From: an uncultured Parabacteroides sp.
GTDB lineage: Bacteria > Bacteroidota > Bacteroidia > Bacteroidales > Tannerellaceae
Direction: 5' to 3'
NCBI RefSeq assembly: GCF_947855115.1
Contig: NZ_CANTZW010000026.1
Location: 1-64,000 of the forward strand
DNA: 64,000 bases
Below are positions 42,448 through 52,389 of the stretch, piece after piece. The stretch's first letter is position 1; the number at the start of each line of letters is the position of its first letter. Under the pieces are notes generated by a model, which was given only the letters and a program-made list of their open reading frames with translations, was not told the origin of the DNA and ran no database searches. The position numbers were made by a program, and so were the translations under genes.

Positions 42448-44718
42448 ATGAGGTATTTATTATTCGCTTTATTGCTTATCCTAAATGTACATTCATTTTT
42501 AGCTCAGTATCAGTTAAGTGGGCGAATAACCAATTTGGAAAAAGAGATGGTCATTGGGGCAAAAGTAATATTGACTGCTGGAGATGAGCTGGCGGGAATG
42601 ACTCTGACCGATCAAGACGGAAAATATGGTATAGAGAATCTGAAGGATGGTGAATATCTGCTGTGGATAGAATCTGTTGGATATACTTCGATCTCGGAAA
42701 AAGTGTTTTTACGAAAGGACATGAAGTTGGATTATGTCTTATTGCGGGAAATGATCGGAGATTTAGAAGAGGTGGTAGTGAGTGCCGAACGGCAGAACGT
42801 AATCAAGGCTACCACGCAGGGTAACGTGTTTTATCTTTCGACTCGGGCGAGAAAGGCGGGTGATGTATATGCTGCTTTACAAGAAATCCCTCGTTTGCAA
42901 ATAGATGAGTTAAATCGAAGTATATCTACCGTAAGTGGAGGCAAAGTGCTGACGCTGGTAAATGGAGTACCCCGCGGGAATGCGCTTGAAAGCATCGACC
43001 CCAAAGATATCCTTTCCGTGGAAGTCATGGAAACTCCCTCGGCCCGTTATTTGTCCGAGGGATTTACGAATGTGGTGAATATCAAGACGAAAAAGAATCC
43101 GGGGAAATACAGCCTGTTTAACTTCACTACTCAAAACCATATCGAGCTTCATTATGGCACAGGTAGCGGAGCGTTTGAGATCGGCAACTCCAAAGCCTCT
43201 TTTTATATCAACGCGAATGGCTTTTATTTTAATAACAACCATGCGGATGACTATAGGGAGCAGCGTACGAGCCAATTGTATAAACAGGGTGTTAACCGAC
43301 ATGAATCCGATTATTTCTCGTATAATATTACGCTGGGAGGTGACTGGGTGGTAAACACCAAAAATTATTTTTCTTATAATGTATCGTTGAGAAGTATCCC
43401 TACAAACGCACAAAAAGAGGGGAAGGGCATATTGATGCGGGAGGCTGATACGATCGATTATGTATCAGTTAATAACAGCAAGACCTTATCCCTTGTGAAT
43501 GTGTATAATCTCTATCATCGTTTGATGTTCGAGGGGAATAGTTCATTGGAAAATCAAATGAATTTCACGTATAACAAAAATGAAGACCGTGATCATACGA
43601 GTGAAACGGGAAGTGATTATTTCTATGATAAAGCCACTCTCTACAAGATGGATTATTATAAAGGGTATCTGCAAAACGTATATGAAAAGAAAGGGGAACG
43701 TTTTGAGTTGTCCTTAGGAAACAGGCTCTCTTATGAGAAAACTGGTTTGCGACTTCCTTTATCTGTTGATTTGCCTTTCCGTCATAATCGTTGGAAGGAA
43801 TATATATATGCGTTATTCGGTCAAAACGCCAAATGGGGCGCTTACTCGGCTTCAGCGGGCATGGACATGATATTCAATCGGATCGGGAATGAGAAGAGTG
43901 ATTATTATCGATTGAAATATAGTGTGTCGGGTATGCTCCGTCCTCTCTCGTGGCTTACGCTCAAGGCGTGGGCACGTGGTTATACTGAAGAGCCGGGCGT
44001 GGCTTATTTGAATCCTTACAATACATCGACAGATAGCTTGAGCATCGTGTGTGGAAATCCTCAATTGAAACCTTCTTATCGGAATGATTGGGGATACAGT
44101 ATGTCTTTTAATATAGGGAATTTCTATATCAGTCCGGAGATTGGTTATACACATCACTCTGATATAGTTTCTTCTGTAGGATATACGAACGACCAGGGCA
44201 TTTATACTTCTACTTATGAGAATAAAGACAGCCAAAAATATTTATATATATTTGGTATCGTGCGTTACAATATCCAAGGAATAGGTAATGTCAGTCTCTC
44301 CGGAACTTATCATCGCAATGCCTTTTACAGTGGGACGAGAGATTGGTTTTCGAAAATGATTCGTTGGAATTTGGCTTACAGGACTTTTTCCCTTAATGGG
44401 CATGTGGATTTTATGGGTACGGCTTATACTCCGACCATGAAAGAGAAAAGTTCGATTGAATCTTTGCTTACGCTCAGTTGGAATATCAACTCTTCTTGGA
44501 GGCTGATCGCTTCCGTGCGTTATTTCCTAGGAGGAAAAAAATTTGAGTCTTGGACAGATCAACCGGATTATTATCGTTACACTTATCGTTCGTTCGATGA
44601 GAGAAAGAATATGCTCCTTATCGGTTTTCGTTATAATTGGGCTAGCGGCCGGTATAAGGCAAGAAAGAATAGTAAGTTGAAAGTAGATAATAATCGGGTA
44701 GAATTATTGAGTGAATAA
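42448..44718 (+). CDS. Outer-membrane beta-barrel protein of the RiPP locus (TonB-dependent-like)
   Basis: A 756-residue outer-membrane protein: signal peptide (1-19), a CarboxypepD_reg-like domain (20-105, with DQDGKYGIENLKDGEYLLWIE-type pattern), a plug-like region (LVNGVPRGNALESIDP, SARYLSEGFTNVV) and a barrel in the C-terminal 500 residues. It resembles the OMP_b-brl_3 group. It sits between maturase and exporter, 65 bp and 11 bp from them. It could be the outlet for the peptide, its receptor or an immunity part. It does not look like TolC. Confidence 0.88.
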   Translation: MRYLLFALLLILNVHSFLAQYQLSGRITNLEKEMVIGAKVILTAGDELAGMTLTDQDGKYGIENLKDGEYLLWIESVGYTSISEKVFLRKDMKLDYVLLREMIGDLEEVVVSAERQNVIKATTQGNVFYLSTRARKAGDVYAALQEIPRLQIDELNRSISTVSGGKVLTLVNGVPRGNALESIDPKDILSVEVMETPSARYLSEGFTNVVNIKTKKNPGKYSLFNFTTQNHIELHYGTGSGAFEIGNSKASFYINANGFYFNNNHADDYREQRTSQLYKQGVNRHESDYFSYNITLGGDWVVNTKNYFSYNVSLRSIPTNAQKEGKGILMREADTIDYVSVNNSKTLSLVNVYNLYHRLMFEGNSSLENQMNFTYNKNEDRDHTSETGSDYFYDKATLYKMDYYKGYLQNVYEKKGERFELSLGNRLSYEKTGLRLPLSVDLPFRHNRWKEYIYALFGQNAKWGAYSASAGMDMIFNRIGNEKSDYYRLKYSVSGMLRPLSWLTLKAWARGYTEEPGVAYLNPYNTSTDSLSIVCGNPQLKPSYRNDWGYSMSFNIGNFYISPEIGYTHHSDIVSSVGYTNDQGIYTSTYENKDSQKYLYIFGIVRYNIQGIGNVSLSGTYHRNAFYSGTRDWFSKMIRWNLAYRTFSLNGHVDFMGTAYTPTMKEKSSIESLLTLSWNINSSWRLIASVRYFLGGKKFESWTDQPDYYRYTYRSFDERKNMLLIGFRYNWASGRYKARKNSKLKVDNNRVELLSE

Positions 44719-44729
44719 GGTATTAAATT

Positions 44730-46934
44730 ATGAAATTCCCCCACATCAAACAACCCGACTCCATGGAATGCGGTGCCACCTGCCTCCGCATGATCGCCAA
44801 GTTCCATGGCAAGGAGTATTCCGCCGAGACGATGCAAAAACTCTGCGTTGTTTCTCGAGAGGGAGTTTCCTTGTTAGGGATGGTTGATGCCGCCGAGTAT
44901 ATAGGATTCCGTACGATATGTGGACGAATGACCTTGGGGAAGATGGTGGAGCAACGTCCCTTCCCTTGTATCCTCCATTGGAACCAAGATCATTTTGTCG
45001 TATTATATGACGTTAAAAAGAAACAGGATGGGAAATCTGTTTTTTATATAGCCGATCCCGGTAAGAATTTGTTGCGTATCGATGAGGAAGAGTTTCGTAA
45101 TGCGTGGATCAGTACCCGTTCGAGAGGGGAGGAGAAAGGCATATTAATGGCCTTGCAGCCGACCCCCGCTTTTTATAAGCGGAAAGATGAACGCCATACG
45201 GGAAGAGATCCCTTTCATTTCCTTTGGGGGTATATGAAACCTTATAAACGTTTCTTTATCCAGTTGTTGCTGGGGCTTGCGCTGGGAAGCGTATTGCAAT
45301 TAATCTTTCCGTTTCTTACCCAAGCGATCGTGGATAAAGGTATCGCTACTAAGAATCTGAATCTGATCTATCTGATCTTGGCGGAACAATTGATGCTGGT
45401 CTTGAGCCGTGCCTCGGTGGACTTTATCCGTCGCTGGATATTACTGCATATAAGCGCGAGGGTGAATATATCATTGTTATCCGATTTCTTGATCAAACTG
45501 ATGCGATTACCCATGTCGTTTTTCGATACGAAGATGACGGGCGATCTCTTGCAACGCATCCATGATCATGAGCGTGTGGAACGTTTCTTGACGGCGCAGA
45601 CATTGACGGTGCTTTTCTCCGCTTTCAGCTTCGTGGTGTTCGGTGGGGTATTACTTTACTATAATCGATTGATATTTTTTGTTTTCGTACTAGGTAGCGC
45701 TTTATACGCCGTATGGGTGACATTCTTCCTTAAAAAACGCCGTTTGCTGGACTATACTTATTTTGAGCAACGGGCCCGTAATCAATCGAAAACCATGCAG
45801 CTGTTGAATGGTATGCAAGAGATCAAGCTTCAGCATTGTGAGCGCCGACGGCGTTGGGAGTGGGAAGATATTCAGGCGGATTTGTTTCGAACGAATATTG
45901 AATCGATGCGGTTGCAACAAAGTCAGGAGGCCGGCAGTATCTTGATTAATGAGGTAAAGAATATCGTGATTACGGTGATTGCGGCTACGGCCGTGATCGG
46001 GGGTAGCCTGTCGCTGGGTATGATGTTGGCTATACAGTATATTATCGGGCAGTTGAACGCTCCGGTGGAACAGTTTGTGCAGTTTCTTTATAGTTGGCAA
46101 GACGTGAAGATTAGTCTGGAACGGATGAGCGAGATCCATGATCGGGAAGAAGAGGAGACGCCGGAACGTATGATAACCGGTTTTAACGGAAGCGATAGGG
46201 ACATTGAGATTCGTAACGTGACGTTTCAATATGAGGGCATCCATTCGCCGAAAGTCTTGGAGCGGATAAACCTTAAAATACCTCGAGGTAAGATTACGGC
46301 GATCGTAGGAACGAGTGGTAGCGGGAAAACCACCTTGGTCAAGTTATTATTGGGCTACTATAATCCGGTAGAAGGTGATATCCGGGTGGGTGAAGATGAT
46401 TTGCGATCTTTCAGCCTTTTATGGTGGCGTGACCAATGCGGTGCGGTGATGCAAGACGGTTATCTGTTCTCTGAATCGATCGCACGCAATATTGCCGTGG
46501 ATGACGGTGAGATTGATAAATCTCGCTTGTTATTGGCAGCTCGTATCGCCAATATAGAGGAATTTATCGAGCGCTTACCCTTAAAATATAATACGGTGAT
46601 AGGTCCGGATGGTCAAGGCGTAAGCCAAGGCCAGCGTCAGCGGATCTTGATCGCCCGGGCGGTTTATAAAGACCCTTCTTATCTTTTTTTCGATGAGGCG
46701 ACAAATTCGTTGGACGCGAATAATGAACGTGCTATAGTAGAGAATCTGACGGACTTTTACCGGGGTAAGACGGTAATAATCGTCGCCCATCGATTAAGTA
46801 CCGTGCGCAACGCCGATCAAATCGTGGTACTGGATAAAGGCCGTATCGTGGAGGTAGGTTCACATGAGGACTTGATCAAGCGTAATGGTGCTTATTATAA
46901 CTTAGTAAAGAATCAATTGGAATTAGGAAACTAA
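44730..46934 (+). CDS. C39 peptidase-containing ABC transporter (PCAT)
   Basis: A 734-residue fusion that removes GG leaders and exports the peptide. The C39 peptidase (1-140) has Gln8, Cys14 (SMECGATC), His88 and Asp109 as catalytic set. Residues about 160-450 form six membrane helices; the ATPase has Walker A GTSGSGKTT (about 527), signature VSQGQRQ and Walker B YLFFDEAT. All catalytic residues are present, so it should be active. Eleven bp separate it from the barrel gene. Confidence 0.95.
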   Translation: MKFPHIKQPDSMECGATCLRMIAKFHGKEYSAETMQKLCVVSREGVSLLGMVDAAEYIGFRTICGRMTLGKMVEQRPFPCILHWNQDHFVVLYDVKKKQDGKSVFYIADPGKNLLRIDEEEFRNAWISTRSRGEEKGILMALQPTPAFYKRKDERHTGRDPFHFLWGYMKPYKRFFIQLLLGLALGSVLQLIFPFLTQAIVDKGIATKNLNLIYLILAEQLMLVLSRASVDFIRRWILLHISARVNISLLSDFLIKLMRLPMSFFDTKMTGDLLQRIHDHERVERFLTAQTLTVLFSAFSFVVFGGVLLYYNRLIFFVFVLGSALYAVWVTFFLKKRRLLDYTYFEQRARNQSKTMQLLNGMQEIKLQHCERRRRWEWEDIQADLFRTNIESMRLQQSQEAGSILINEVKNIVITVIAATAVIGGSLSLGMMLAIQYIIGQLNAPVEQFVQFLYSWQDVKISLERMSEIHDREEEETPERMITGFNGSDRDIEIRNVTFQYEGIHSPKVLERINLKIPRGKITAIVGTSGSGKTTLVKLLLGYYNPVEGDIRVGEDDLRSFSLLWWRDQCGAVMQDGYLFSESIARNIAVDDGEIDKSRLLLAARIANIEEFIERLPLKYNTVIGPDGQGVSQGQRQRILIARAVYKDPSYLFFDEATNSLDANNERAIVENLTDFYRGKTVIIVAHRLSTVRNADQIVVLDKGRIVEVGSHEDLIKRNGAYYNLVKNQLELGN

Positions 46935-46938
46935 AAAT

Positions 46939-47124
46939 ATGGCAACCTATAATGAGATGAAGAAAAAAGCGGATTCCGAGCAAGACCGTATCGAATTGCG
47001 TAGCGAGAAGGTACGTAACATGATCGGCGAGATGCCCTCTTTCCTGATTCGTTGGGGGAATACGATCTTGGTGGTGATCTTCGCGTTGCTGGCTTTAATC
47101 TTCGCTTGGTGTGTATACTTTTAA
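46939..47124 (+). CDS. Short membrane protein resembling only the N-terminal anchor of HlyD-type adaptors
   Basis: A 61-residue protein, four bases after the exporter stop. DRIELRSEKVRNMIGEMPSFLIRWG is the typical start of Bacteroidota HlyD-family adaptors, followed by one membrane helix (about 40-59), where a full adaptor would continue with the periplasmic coiled coil and lipoyl domains. No continuation is visible in any frame after the stop. Either a truncated remnant or a stand-alone exporter helper; the intact ORF and coupling favour it being expressed. Confidence 0.7.
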   Translation: MATYNEMKKKADSEQDRIELRSEKVRNMIGEMPSFLIRWGNTILVVIFALLALIFAWCVYF

Positions 47125-47164
47125 CGTGACTATTGGTGTGCCCCATAAGCAGTAGTGGCGTAAG

Positions 47165-47209
47165 CCTACGGCAGTAGTGGTGTTGGCCGATAAGACTACT
47201 GCCGTGAGG
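47165..47209. terminator. Hairpin between convergent genes
   Basis: CCTACGGCAGTAGT and ACTACTGCCGTGAGG pair with small mismatches in the 102-bp gap after the RiPP operon. GCAGTAGTGG also occurs as a direct repeat at 47149. A REP-like element or weak two-way terminator. Confidence 0.5.
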
Positions 47210-47226
47210 CGATGGGGGTACTCCTG

Positions 47227-47868
47227 TTATTTAGCGTAACCCACAGGATGATTGATCATCGGGATTTGGGAGTCGGATAGCTTCAACACTTTTTTCAAAG
47301 CATCAGCCTCCATGCTACCTCGGGGAACTGTTACCAAGCCGCATCCGGAACAGAACAAGGCGATATTCTGAGAGACCAGCCCTGCGTCTAACGCTCCAAA
47401 ACGCTCACGTAATTGTGGTGTACCTACATTGCCGAATTTGGAAACATCTGAAACCATCAATAGGCAAACGGGAGCTGAGTTCACGGAGGTTTGCTTACCT
47501 CCGATCAGTGGACGGTGGTCGCCTTCCGCTACCGGGTTCAGTTGATGGGCTTTCGGGTCATACAGGTAAGCGCCCTCCTCCATCAATACATAGACATCCA
47601 CATCTTGCTTGTTCAAGGCGGAAGCGGCGGTACGTTTACCGTCCTCGCGATTGATCCCGATGGCGGCCCACATCAAATCGGAAAGATCTTGTAAACTGAG
47701 CTTTTTGTTGGCGAACTCACGTTCGGAATGGCGATCTGCCAAGGCTTTCATCACCGAAGCGCCCCGGGTTTTGTCGGGAGCATTCAACTTAATGGCTTTT
47801 AAACTCTGAGCCTGCAGATTTGTCAGGCTCAACATTAAAGTGGCTAATACACAAAAGATAGTTCTCAT
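47227..47868 (-). CDS. Exported SagB/ThcOx-like nitroreductase family protein
   Basis: A 213-residue FMN-type oxidoreductase with a signal peptide (1-20, ending LQAQS). RHSEREFANKKLSLQDLSDLMWAAIG is the usual nitroreductase/SagB N-terminal pattern; LDAGLVSQNIALFCSGCGLVTVPRG is the core helix. Convergent with the RiPP operon. SagB-like enzymes oxidise azolines in some RiPPs, but this one is predicted to leave the cytoplasm, so a direct link is uncertain. Confidence 0.82.
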   Translation of the reverse strand: MRTIFCVLATLMLSLTNLQAQSLKAIKLNAPDKTRGASVMKALADRHSEREFANKKLSLQDLSDLMWAAIGINREDGKRTAASALNKQDVDVYVLMEEGAYLYDPKAHQLNPVAEGDHRPLIGGKQTSVNSAPVCLLMVSDVSKFGNVGTPQLRERFGALDAGLVSQNIALFCSGCGLVTVPRGSMEADALKKVLKLSDSQIPMINHPVGYAK

Positions 47869-48051
47869 AATGTTGTATTTTGAAGGATTATGAATGCAAA
47901 AATAATAATATCTAAAAAAAATACTCCTTTTTCATACTTCTTTAGAAGAAAAAAGAAAAGTGAACGTTATAAATAACGTTATTTGTACGATAAAATCGTA
48001 AACAGCGTAATTTTTAGTAAAATGGATTATATTTAGTAATAGAATGAACGT

Positions 48052-50526
48052 ATGAAAGAAAAATTGTTTACCTTACTTTGGGTATTGTTCTTCGTGCTTC
48101 CTCTGTATGCGCAGACGGATAGAGCCGGTTCCTATTCAATAAAAGGACAAGTGTTAGACTCGTTAAGTAACGAATCTGTACCCTATGCGACGTTGAGTAT
48201 AGCTTTAGCGAAAACCCCCGACAAGCCGGTCAAGCTTTTAGCGTGTGATGTGGATGGTAAGTTTCAGACGCCATTAAGTAGCGCCGGTAAATACATCATC
48301 TCTATGCAATCTATTGGAAAGGCTCCTGCCAAGAAAACATTTACAATCTCGGATAAACAGAGGAGTTTGGATTTGGGCAAACTATATATGCAAGAGGATA
48401 ACCAGCGATTAGGGGAAGTAACGGTTACGGCGCAGAAACCTTTGGTGAAAGCCGAGATTGATAAACTGACCTATAGCTTGGAAGATGATCCGGAGGCTCA
48501 GACAAACAATACGTTGGACATGCTGCGTAAAGTCCCGATGGTAACCGTGGATGGAGATGACCAAATCCAATTGAAAGGTTCCACGAACTTTAAGATCTAT
48601 ATGAATGGAAAACCTTCAAACCTCCTGAGCAACAATCCTGCCGAGGTATTAAAGAGTATGCCGGCTAATTCCGTGAAAAATATAGAAGTGATCACAGACC
48701 CGGGTGCTAAATATGATGCCGAGGGTATCGGTGGTATTATCAATATTATTACGACAAAGAACGCTCTGCAGGGATATACCGGTACGGTCCGTGTGAATGG
48801 TAGTTCTTTAGGACGCATAGGCGGTGGCGGATATGTGTCTTTGAAAGCCGGGAAATTAGGAATTACCGCCAATTATAATTACAACCGGGAGCGAGACCCT
48901 TGGAATGACGCTAGTTCCGTGCGGGAGGATTTACAAAATGACGGGGAGCACTTCTTGACACAAAACGGACGTAGAAAAAGCCGAGGCCCGTTCCAATTCG
49001 GTTATCTGGAGGGGAGTTATGAGATCGACTCCTTGAATTTATTGACCGTTGGCGCGAATTTGTTCCGCGGAGAGATGAAGAATTTCTCGGAGTATGACGT
49101 GAATATGCAGGATGTCAATCGTAATCCGGTCTATACTTATAACCGTAACTCGGAAACGACAGAGACGTTTGGTTCTACAGACGTTAACGTGGATTATCAG
49201 CATTCTACCCATAAGAAAGATGAGTTGTTGACGATCTCCTACCGTTTCAGCCATTCCCCGAATGATAGTAAGGATTATACGGAACTAGAGAATATCGTGA
49301 ATTACAATCCTTGGCTTGGCTATCCGCAAAATAATATCAATAAGGCTTCTACGAATGAACATACCGGACAGGTGGATTATACGACTCCTACTTGGAAAGA
49401 CCAGACTTTGGAGGTTGGCGCGAAATATATATTCCGCCAGAGTAGGAGTAATACGGATCGTACCGCTTTTAATGATTCGCTGAATGTGTGGGAGGATGTT
49501 ACTTCCGAGGATAGCCATTTCCGCCATACCCAACATATTTATTCCGCTTATTTGGGATATTCGATGAAATTCGATAAGTTTGGCGTGAAAGCAGGTGTCC
49601 GTGCGGAAGGAACCTCTTTGGACGTGAAGTATGAGATGGCTCCTGATATGGATTTTGACACTCATTATTTCGATGTGGTGCCAAACGCCACGGTTTCTTA
49701 TCAACTGAGCATGGCGCAGCAACTTCGTTTGGGCTATAATATGCGTATCCAGCGTCCGGGAATCTGGTATTTGAATCCTTACGTAAATAACGCGGATCCG
49801 CAAAACATCTCATTCGGTAACCCGAACCTGGATTCGGAGAAGAGTAACAATATTAACTTGAACTATAGTATGTTCGCGCAGAAGTTCAGCGTTAACGCGA
49901 GCGCTACTTATACGTTCGTGAATAATTCGATTGAGCAATATACATTTATCGACCCGAAGAATCCGGGTGTTTTCCAAACTACTTATGGTAATATCGGGAA
50001 GAAACAATCGACAGGTTTGTTTGTGTACGCAAATTGGAATCCGGTTCCTTTGTTTCGTATTTATATGAATGGGGGGCTGGATTATACGGATTTGAAGAGT
50101 GAGATGAATGATATGGCAAATAGTGGTTTTAGTGGCCGTATTTTCGCCGGTACGCAATTTAATTTCCCGATGGATTTCCGGTTGAATGTACATGGAGGGT
50201 ATTTTTCTCCTTGGATACAGTTGCAGGGGAAAGGTTCTCCGTTCTATTTTACGGGAATTTCCGTAAACAAGGATTTCTTGAAGAAAAAACTTTCGGTCCA
50301 ACTGTCTTTCCAGAACCCGTTCTGGAAACGGATGAAGATGGAAAATGTCTCTTCGGACGATACGTTCTTCCGGCGGGAGACCAATTACCGCACGATGCGG
50401 ATGTTGCAAGTTAGCGTATCTTATCGTTTCGGAACTTTGAAAGATGCCATCAAGAAGGTAAAACGAGGTATCAATAACGATGACATGAAGGGCGGCGGTA
50501 GCGGTTCTGGTGAACAACAGATGTAA
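48052..50526 (+). CDS. TonB-dependent receptor-like outer-membrane protein
   Basis: An 824-residue outer-membrane protein with a signal peptide (1-21, ending PLYAQ), a CarboxypepD_reg-like domain (about 25-125), a plug (LRKVPMVTVDGDDQIQLKG, DPGAKYDAEGIGGIINIIT) and a barrel. It belongs to the OMP_b-brl_3 group, like the barrel in the RiPP operon, but is not closely similar. Stands alone downstream of the divergent nitroreductase-like gene. No SusD partner or sigma factor. Substrate unknown. Confidence 0.88.
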   Translation: MKEKLFTLLWVLFFVLPLYAQTDRAGSYSIKGQVLDSLSNESVPYATLSIALAKTPDKPVKLLACDVDGKFQTPLSSAGKYIISMQSIGKAPAKKTFTISDKQRSLDLGKLYMQEDNQRLGEVTVTAQKPLVKAEIDKLTYSLEDDPEAQTNNTLDMLRKVPMVTVDGDDQIQLKGSTNFKIYMNGKPSNLLSNNPAEVLKSMPANSVKNIEVITDPGAKYDAEGIGGIINIITTKNALQGYTGTVRVNGSSLGRIGGGGYVSLKAGKLGITANYNYNRERDPWNDASSVREDLQNDGEHFLTQNGRRKSRGPFQFGYLEGSYEIDSLNLLTVGANLFRGEMKNFSEYDVNMQDVNRNPVYTYNRNSETTETFGSTDVNVDYQHSTHKKDELLTISYRFSHSPNDSKDYTELENIVNYNPWLGYPQNNINKASTNEHTGQVDYTTPTWKDQTLEVGAKYIFRQSRSNTDRTAFNDSLNVWEDVTSEDSHFRHTQHIYSAYLGYSMKFDKFGVKAGVRAEGTSLDVKYEMAPDMDFDTHYFDVVPNATVSYQLSMAQQLRLGYNMRIQRPGIWYLNPYVNNADPQNISFGNPNLDSEKSNNINLNYSMFAQKFSVNASATYTFVNNSIEQYTFIDPKNPGVFQTTYGNIGKKQSTGLFVYANWNPVPLFRIYMNGGLDYTDLKSEMNDMANSGFSGRIFAGTQFNFPMDFRLNVHGGYFSPWIQLQGKGSPFYFTGISVNKDFLKKKLSVQLSFQNPFWKRMKMENVSSDDTFFRRETNYRTMRMLQVSVSYRFGTLKDAIKKVKRGINNDDMKGGGSGSGEQQM

Positions 50527-50528
50527 TA

Positions 50529-50562
50529 TTCGTAGGGGCGGGATCTACTCGCCCCGAACGAA
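50529..50562 (+). terminator. Terminator-like hairpin after the outer-membrane protein gene
   Basis: GGGGCG (50535-50540) pairs with CGCCCC (50550-50555), with outer TTCG/CGAA pairing. The following sequence is AT-rich but has no long T run. Confidence 0.5.
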
Positions 50563-50631
50563 TAATTAAACCTTTTCTTTTGCCATCTTCTATATACTTC
50601 CTATCTTTACGATCCGAAAAACGGTTGGAGG

Positions 50632-52386
50632 ATGAAAAACAGACTATTTGTTAACAATAATACCATTATACTATTCCTTTTTATTATAGGTAGTTTCCTA
50701 TTCATAGAGTTGAATTTTCGATATTGGTATCGTTTTCTGGAGCAGTATATGATGTTTCAGACTACCGGAAGCTATTTCTTGGACCGGTTAGCCGAACCCG
50801 GTGGATTGAATGAATATATAGCCGAGTTTTTGTCGCTTGCGTTTATCCATCCTTATGGGGCGTCGATAGTGATCGCTTTATTAGTAGGGCTGATCTCCGG
50901 CTGTTTTTTCCTTTATTTAAGAGCTTGTGGGGGGCGTGCTTCTATGTTGGCCGCGGTTCTTCCCTCTTTTTTGATTTGGATTTATCCGCAAGAGTCGATT
51001 GCGTTGCTGACAATGATCGCCTTTGTGCAAGTGATCGTATTTCTCTATACATTAATAAAGATTAATTGGGTTCGTTATACCTTTGGCTTCTTGTTTTTGG
51101 GGCTTTCTTATTTTTTTATGGCACCCGCCAATTTATTGCTGGCCTTGCTGATCGCGGTTTATGAGTATTGCGCTAAAGAGGATCGGTATCGTTTGGGGGT
51201 AGCTTTTATCGCTATCGCTTGGGGAGGATTGTTGCCGCTGATCGCCATGCGTACGGTTTATGTCCTTCCGATGCGGGAAGCCTTCATCAGTAAGCATCTT
51301 TGCCATCCCGAATATCCGGTACCTAATTCTTTAGGGTATATCGGGCTTTCATATCCTTTGGTCGCTTTGGTTTTTTATTATGTGAGGAATCGTTTATTTA
51401 TCCGTAAGGAATCTTGGTGGCTGATGGTTACTTATGCCTTTCTTTTGATAGGGATGGTTTGCGGGATTCTTTATAAGAAAGATCCGATGGAGCAGGCTTA
51501 CCGATATGATTACCATGCACGACAGGGGGAGTGGCAAGAGATTATCTCACATGCCCGTGAGTATCCGGTCCGTGATATGGATGCCCTGATTTATCTGAAT
51601 TTGGCTTTATCTAAAACCGGGAGGTTTACTACCGACTTGATGCGTTTCCCACAGATTGGTGAAGGAGGTTTTATCCCGCACGATCCGAAAAGCCGGATGG
51701 GATTGATCGAGGCGAGTGAGGTCGCATGGCAGGTGGGCCAGGTAAATGCCGCTCAACGTTTTGCTTTTGTGGGGGTATTAAGCTCACAACGCTGCGTGCA
51801 ACCCCGTTTAATGAAGCGTTTGGTAGAAACTTATCTGGTTACCGGCGAATACAGGGCCGCCGAGAAATATATCAAGATCTTGGAAGCGAACCCTCATTAT
51901 CGGGATTGGGCAACCGCTCAACGCCCATTGTTAGACTCCGTAACTTGTGCCTCCGAGGAGTGGATCATGGCGAAACGGGCGATGCTTCCTATTACCGATA
52001 ATCCTTTCGACCTGACCTTGACTTTCCCGAATGCGCTAGCGTTCTTGATTGATGATCATGCCGATAACCGCCCGGCTTTTGAGTATGGGATGGGATATCT
52101 CTTGGTTTATAAGGATTTGATGACTTTTATGCATTATATGGAATTGATGAAAGAACGGGGTGAGTCATTTCCGGTACTTTATCAGGAAGCTATTTGTCTG
52201 TTTTTCGCTGCCGTGAAGAACGATCCGGAGGAGTTTCGGACATATCCGATCAGTCCGGAGATACAAAACCGCTTCTTGCGATTCATGAAAGTGGCGCGTT
52301 CTATGCCGCCGGCAGCCTTGAGACAGCAATTTGGTGATACCTATTATTATTACGCTCAATTTATTCCGACTCCTAAACGACAATAA
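50632..52386 (+). CDS. DUF6057-like membrane protein
   Basis: A 584-residue protein. Residues 1-285 carry about nine membrane helices; residues 290-584 are a periplasmic or cytoplasmic helical region with TPR-like pattern (ALSKTGRFTTDLM, TYLVTGEYRAAEKYIKILEANP). I take it as the DUF6057 family of Bacteroidota. Function unknown; the gene is four bases from the PD40 protein and likely co-transcribed, suggesting an envelope complex. Confidence 0.7.
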   Translation: MKNRLFVNNNTIILFLFIIGSFLFIELNFRYWYRFLEQYMMFQTTGSYFLDRLAEPGGLNEYIAEFLSLAFIHPYGASIVIALLVGLISGCFFLYLRACGGRASMLAAVLPSFLIWIYPQESIALLTMIAFVQVIVFLYTLIKINWVRYTFGFLFLGLSYFFMAPANLLLALLIAVYEYCAKEDRYRLGVAFIAIAWGGLLPLIAMRTVYVLPMREAFISKHLCHPEYPVPNSLGYIGLSYPLVALVFYYVRNRLFIRKESWWLMVTYAFLLIGMVCGILYKKDPMEQAYRYDYHARQGEWQEIISHAREYPVRDMDALIYLNLALSKTGRFTTDLMRFPQIGEGGFIPHDPKSRMGLIEASEVAWQVGQVNAAQRFAFVGVLSSQRCVQPRLMKRLVETYLVTGEYRAAEKYIKILEANPHYRDWATAQRPLLDSVTCASEEWIMAKRAMLPITDNPFDLTLTFPNALAFLIDDHADNRPAFEYGMGYLLVYKDLMTFMHYMELMKERGESFPVLYQEAICLFFAAVKNDPEEFRTYPISPEIQNRFLRFMKVARSMPPAALRQQFGDTYYYYAQFIPTPKRQ

Positions 52387-52389
52387 TAC

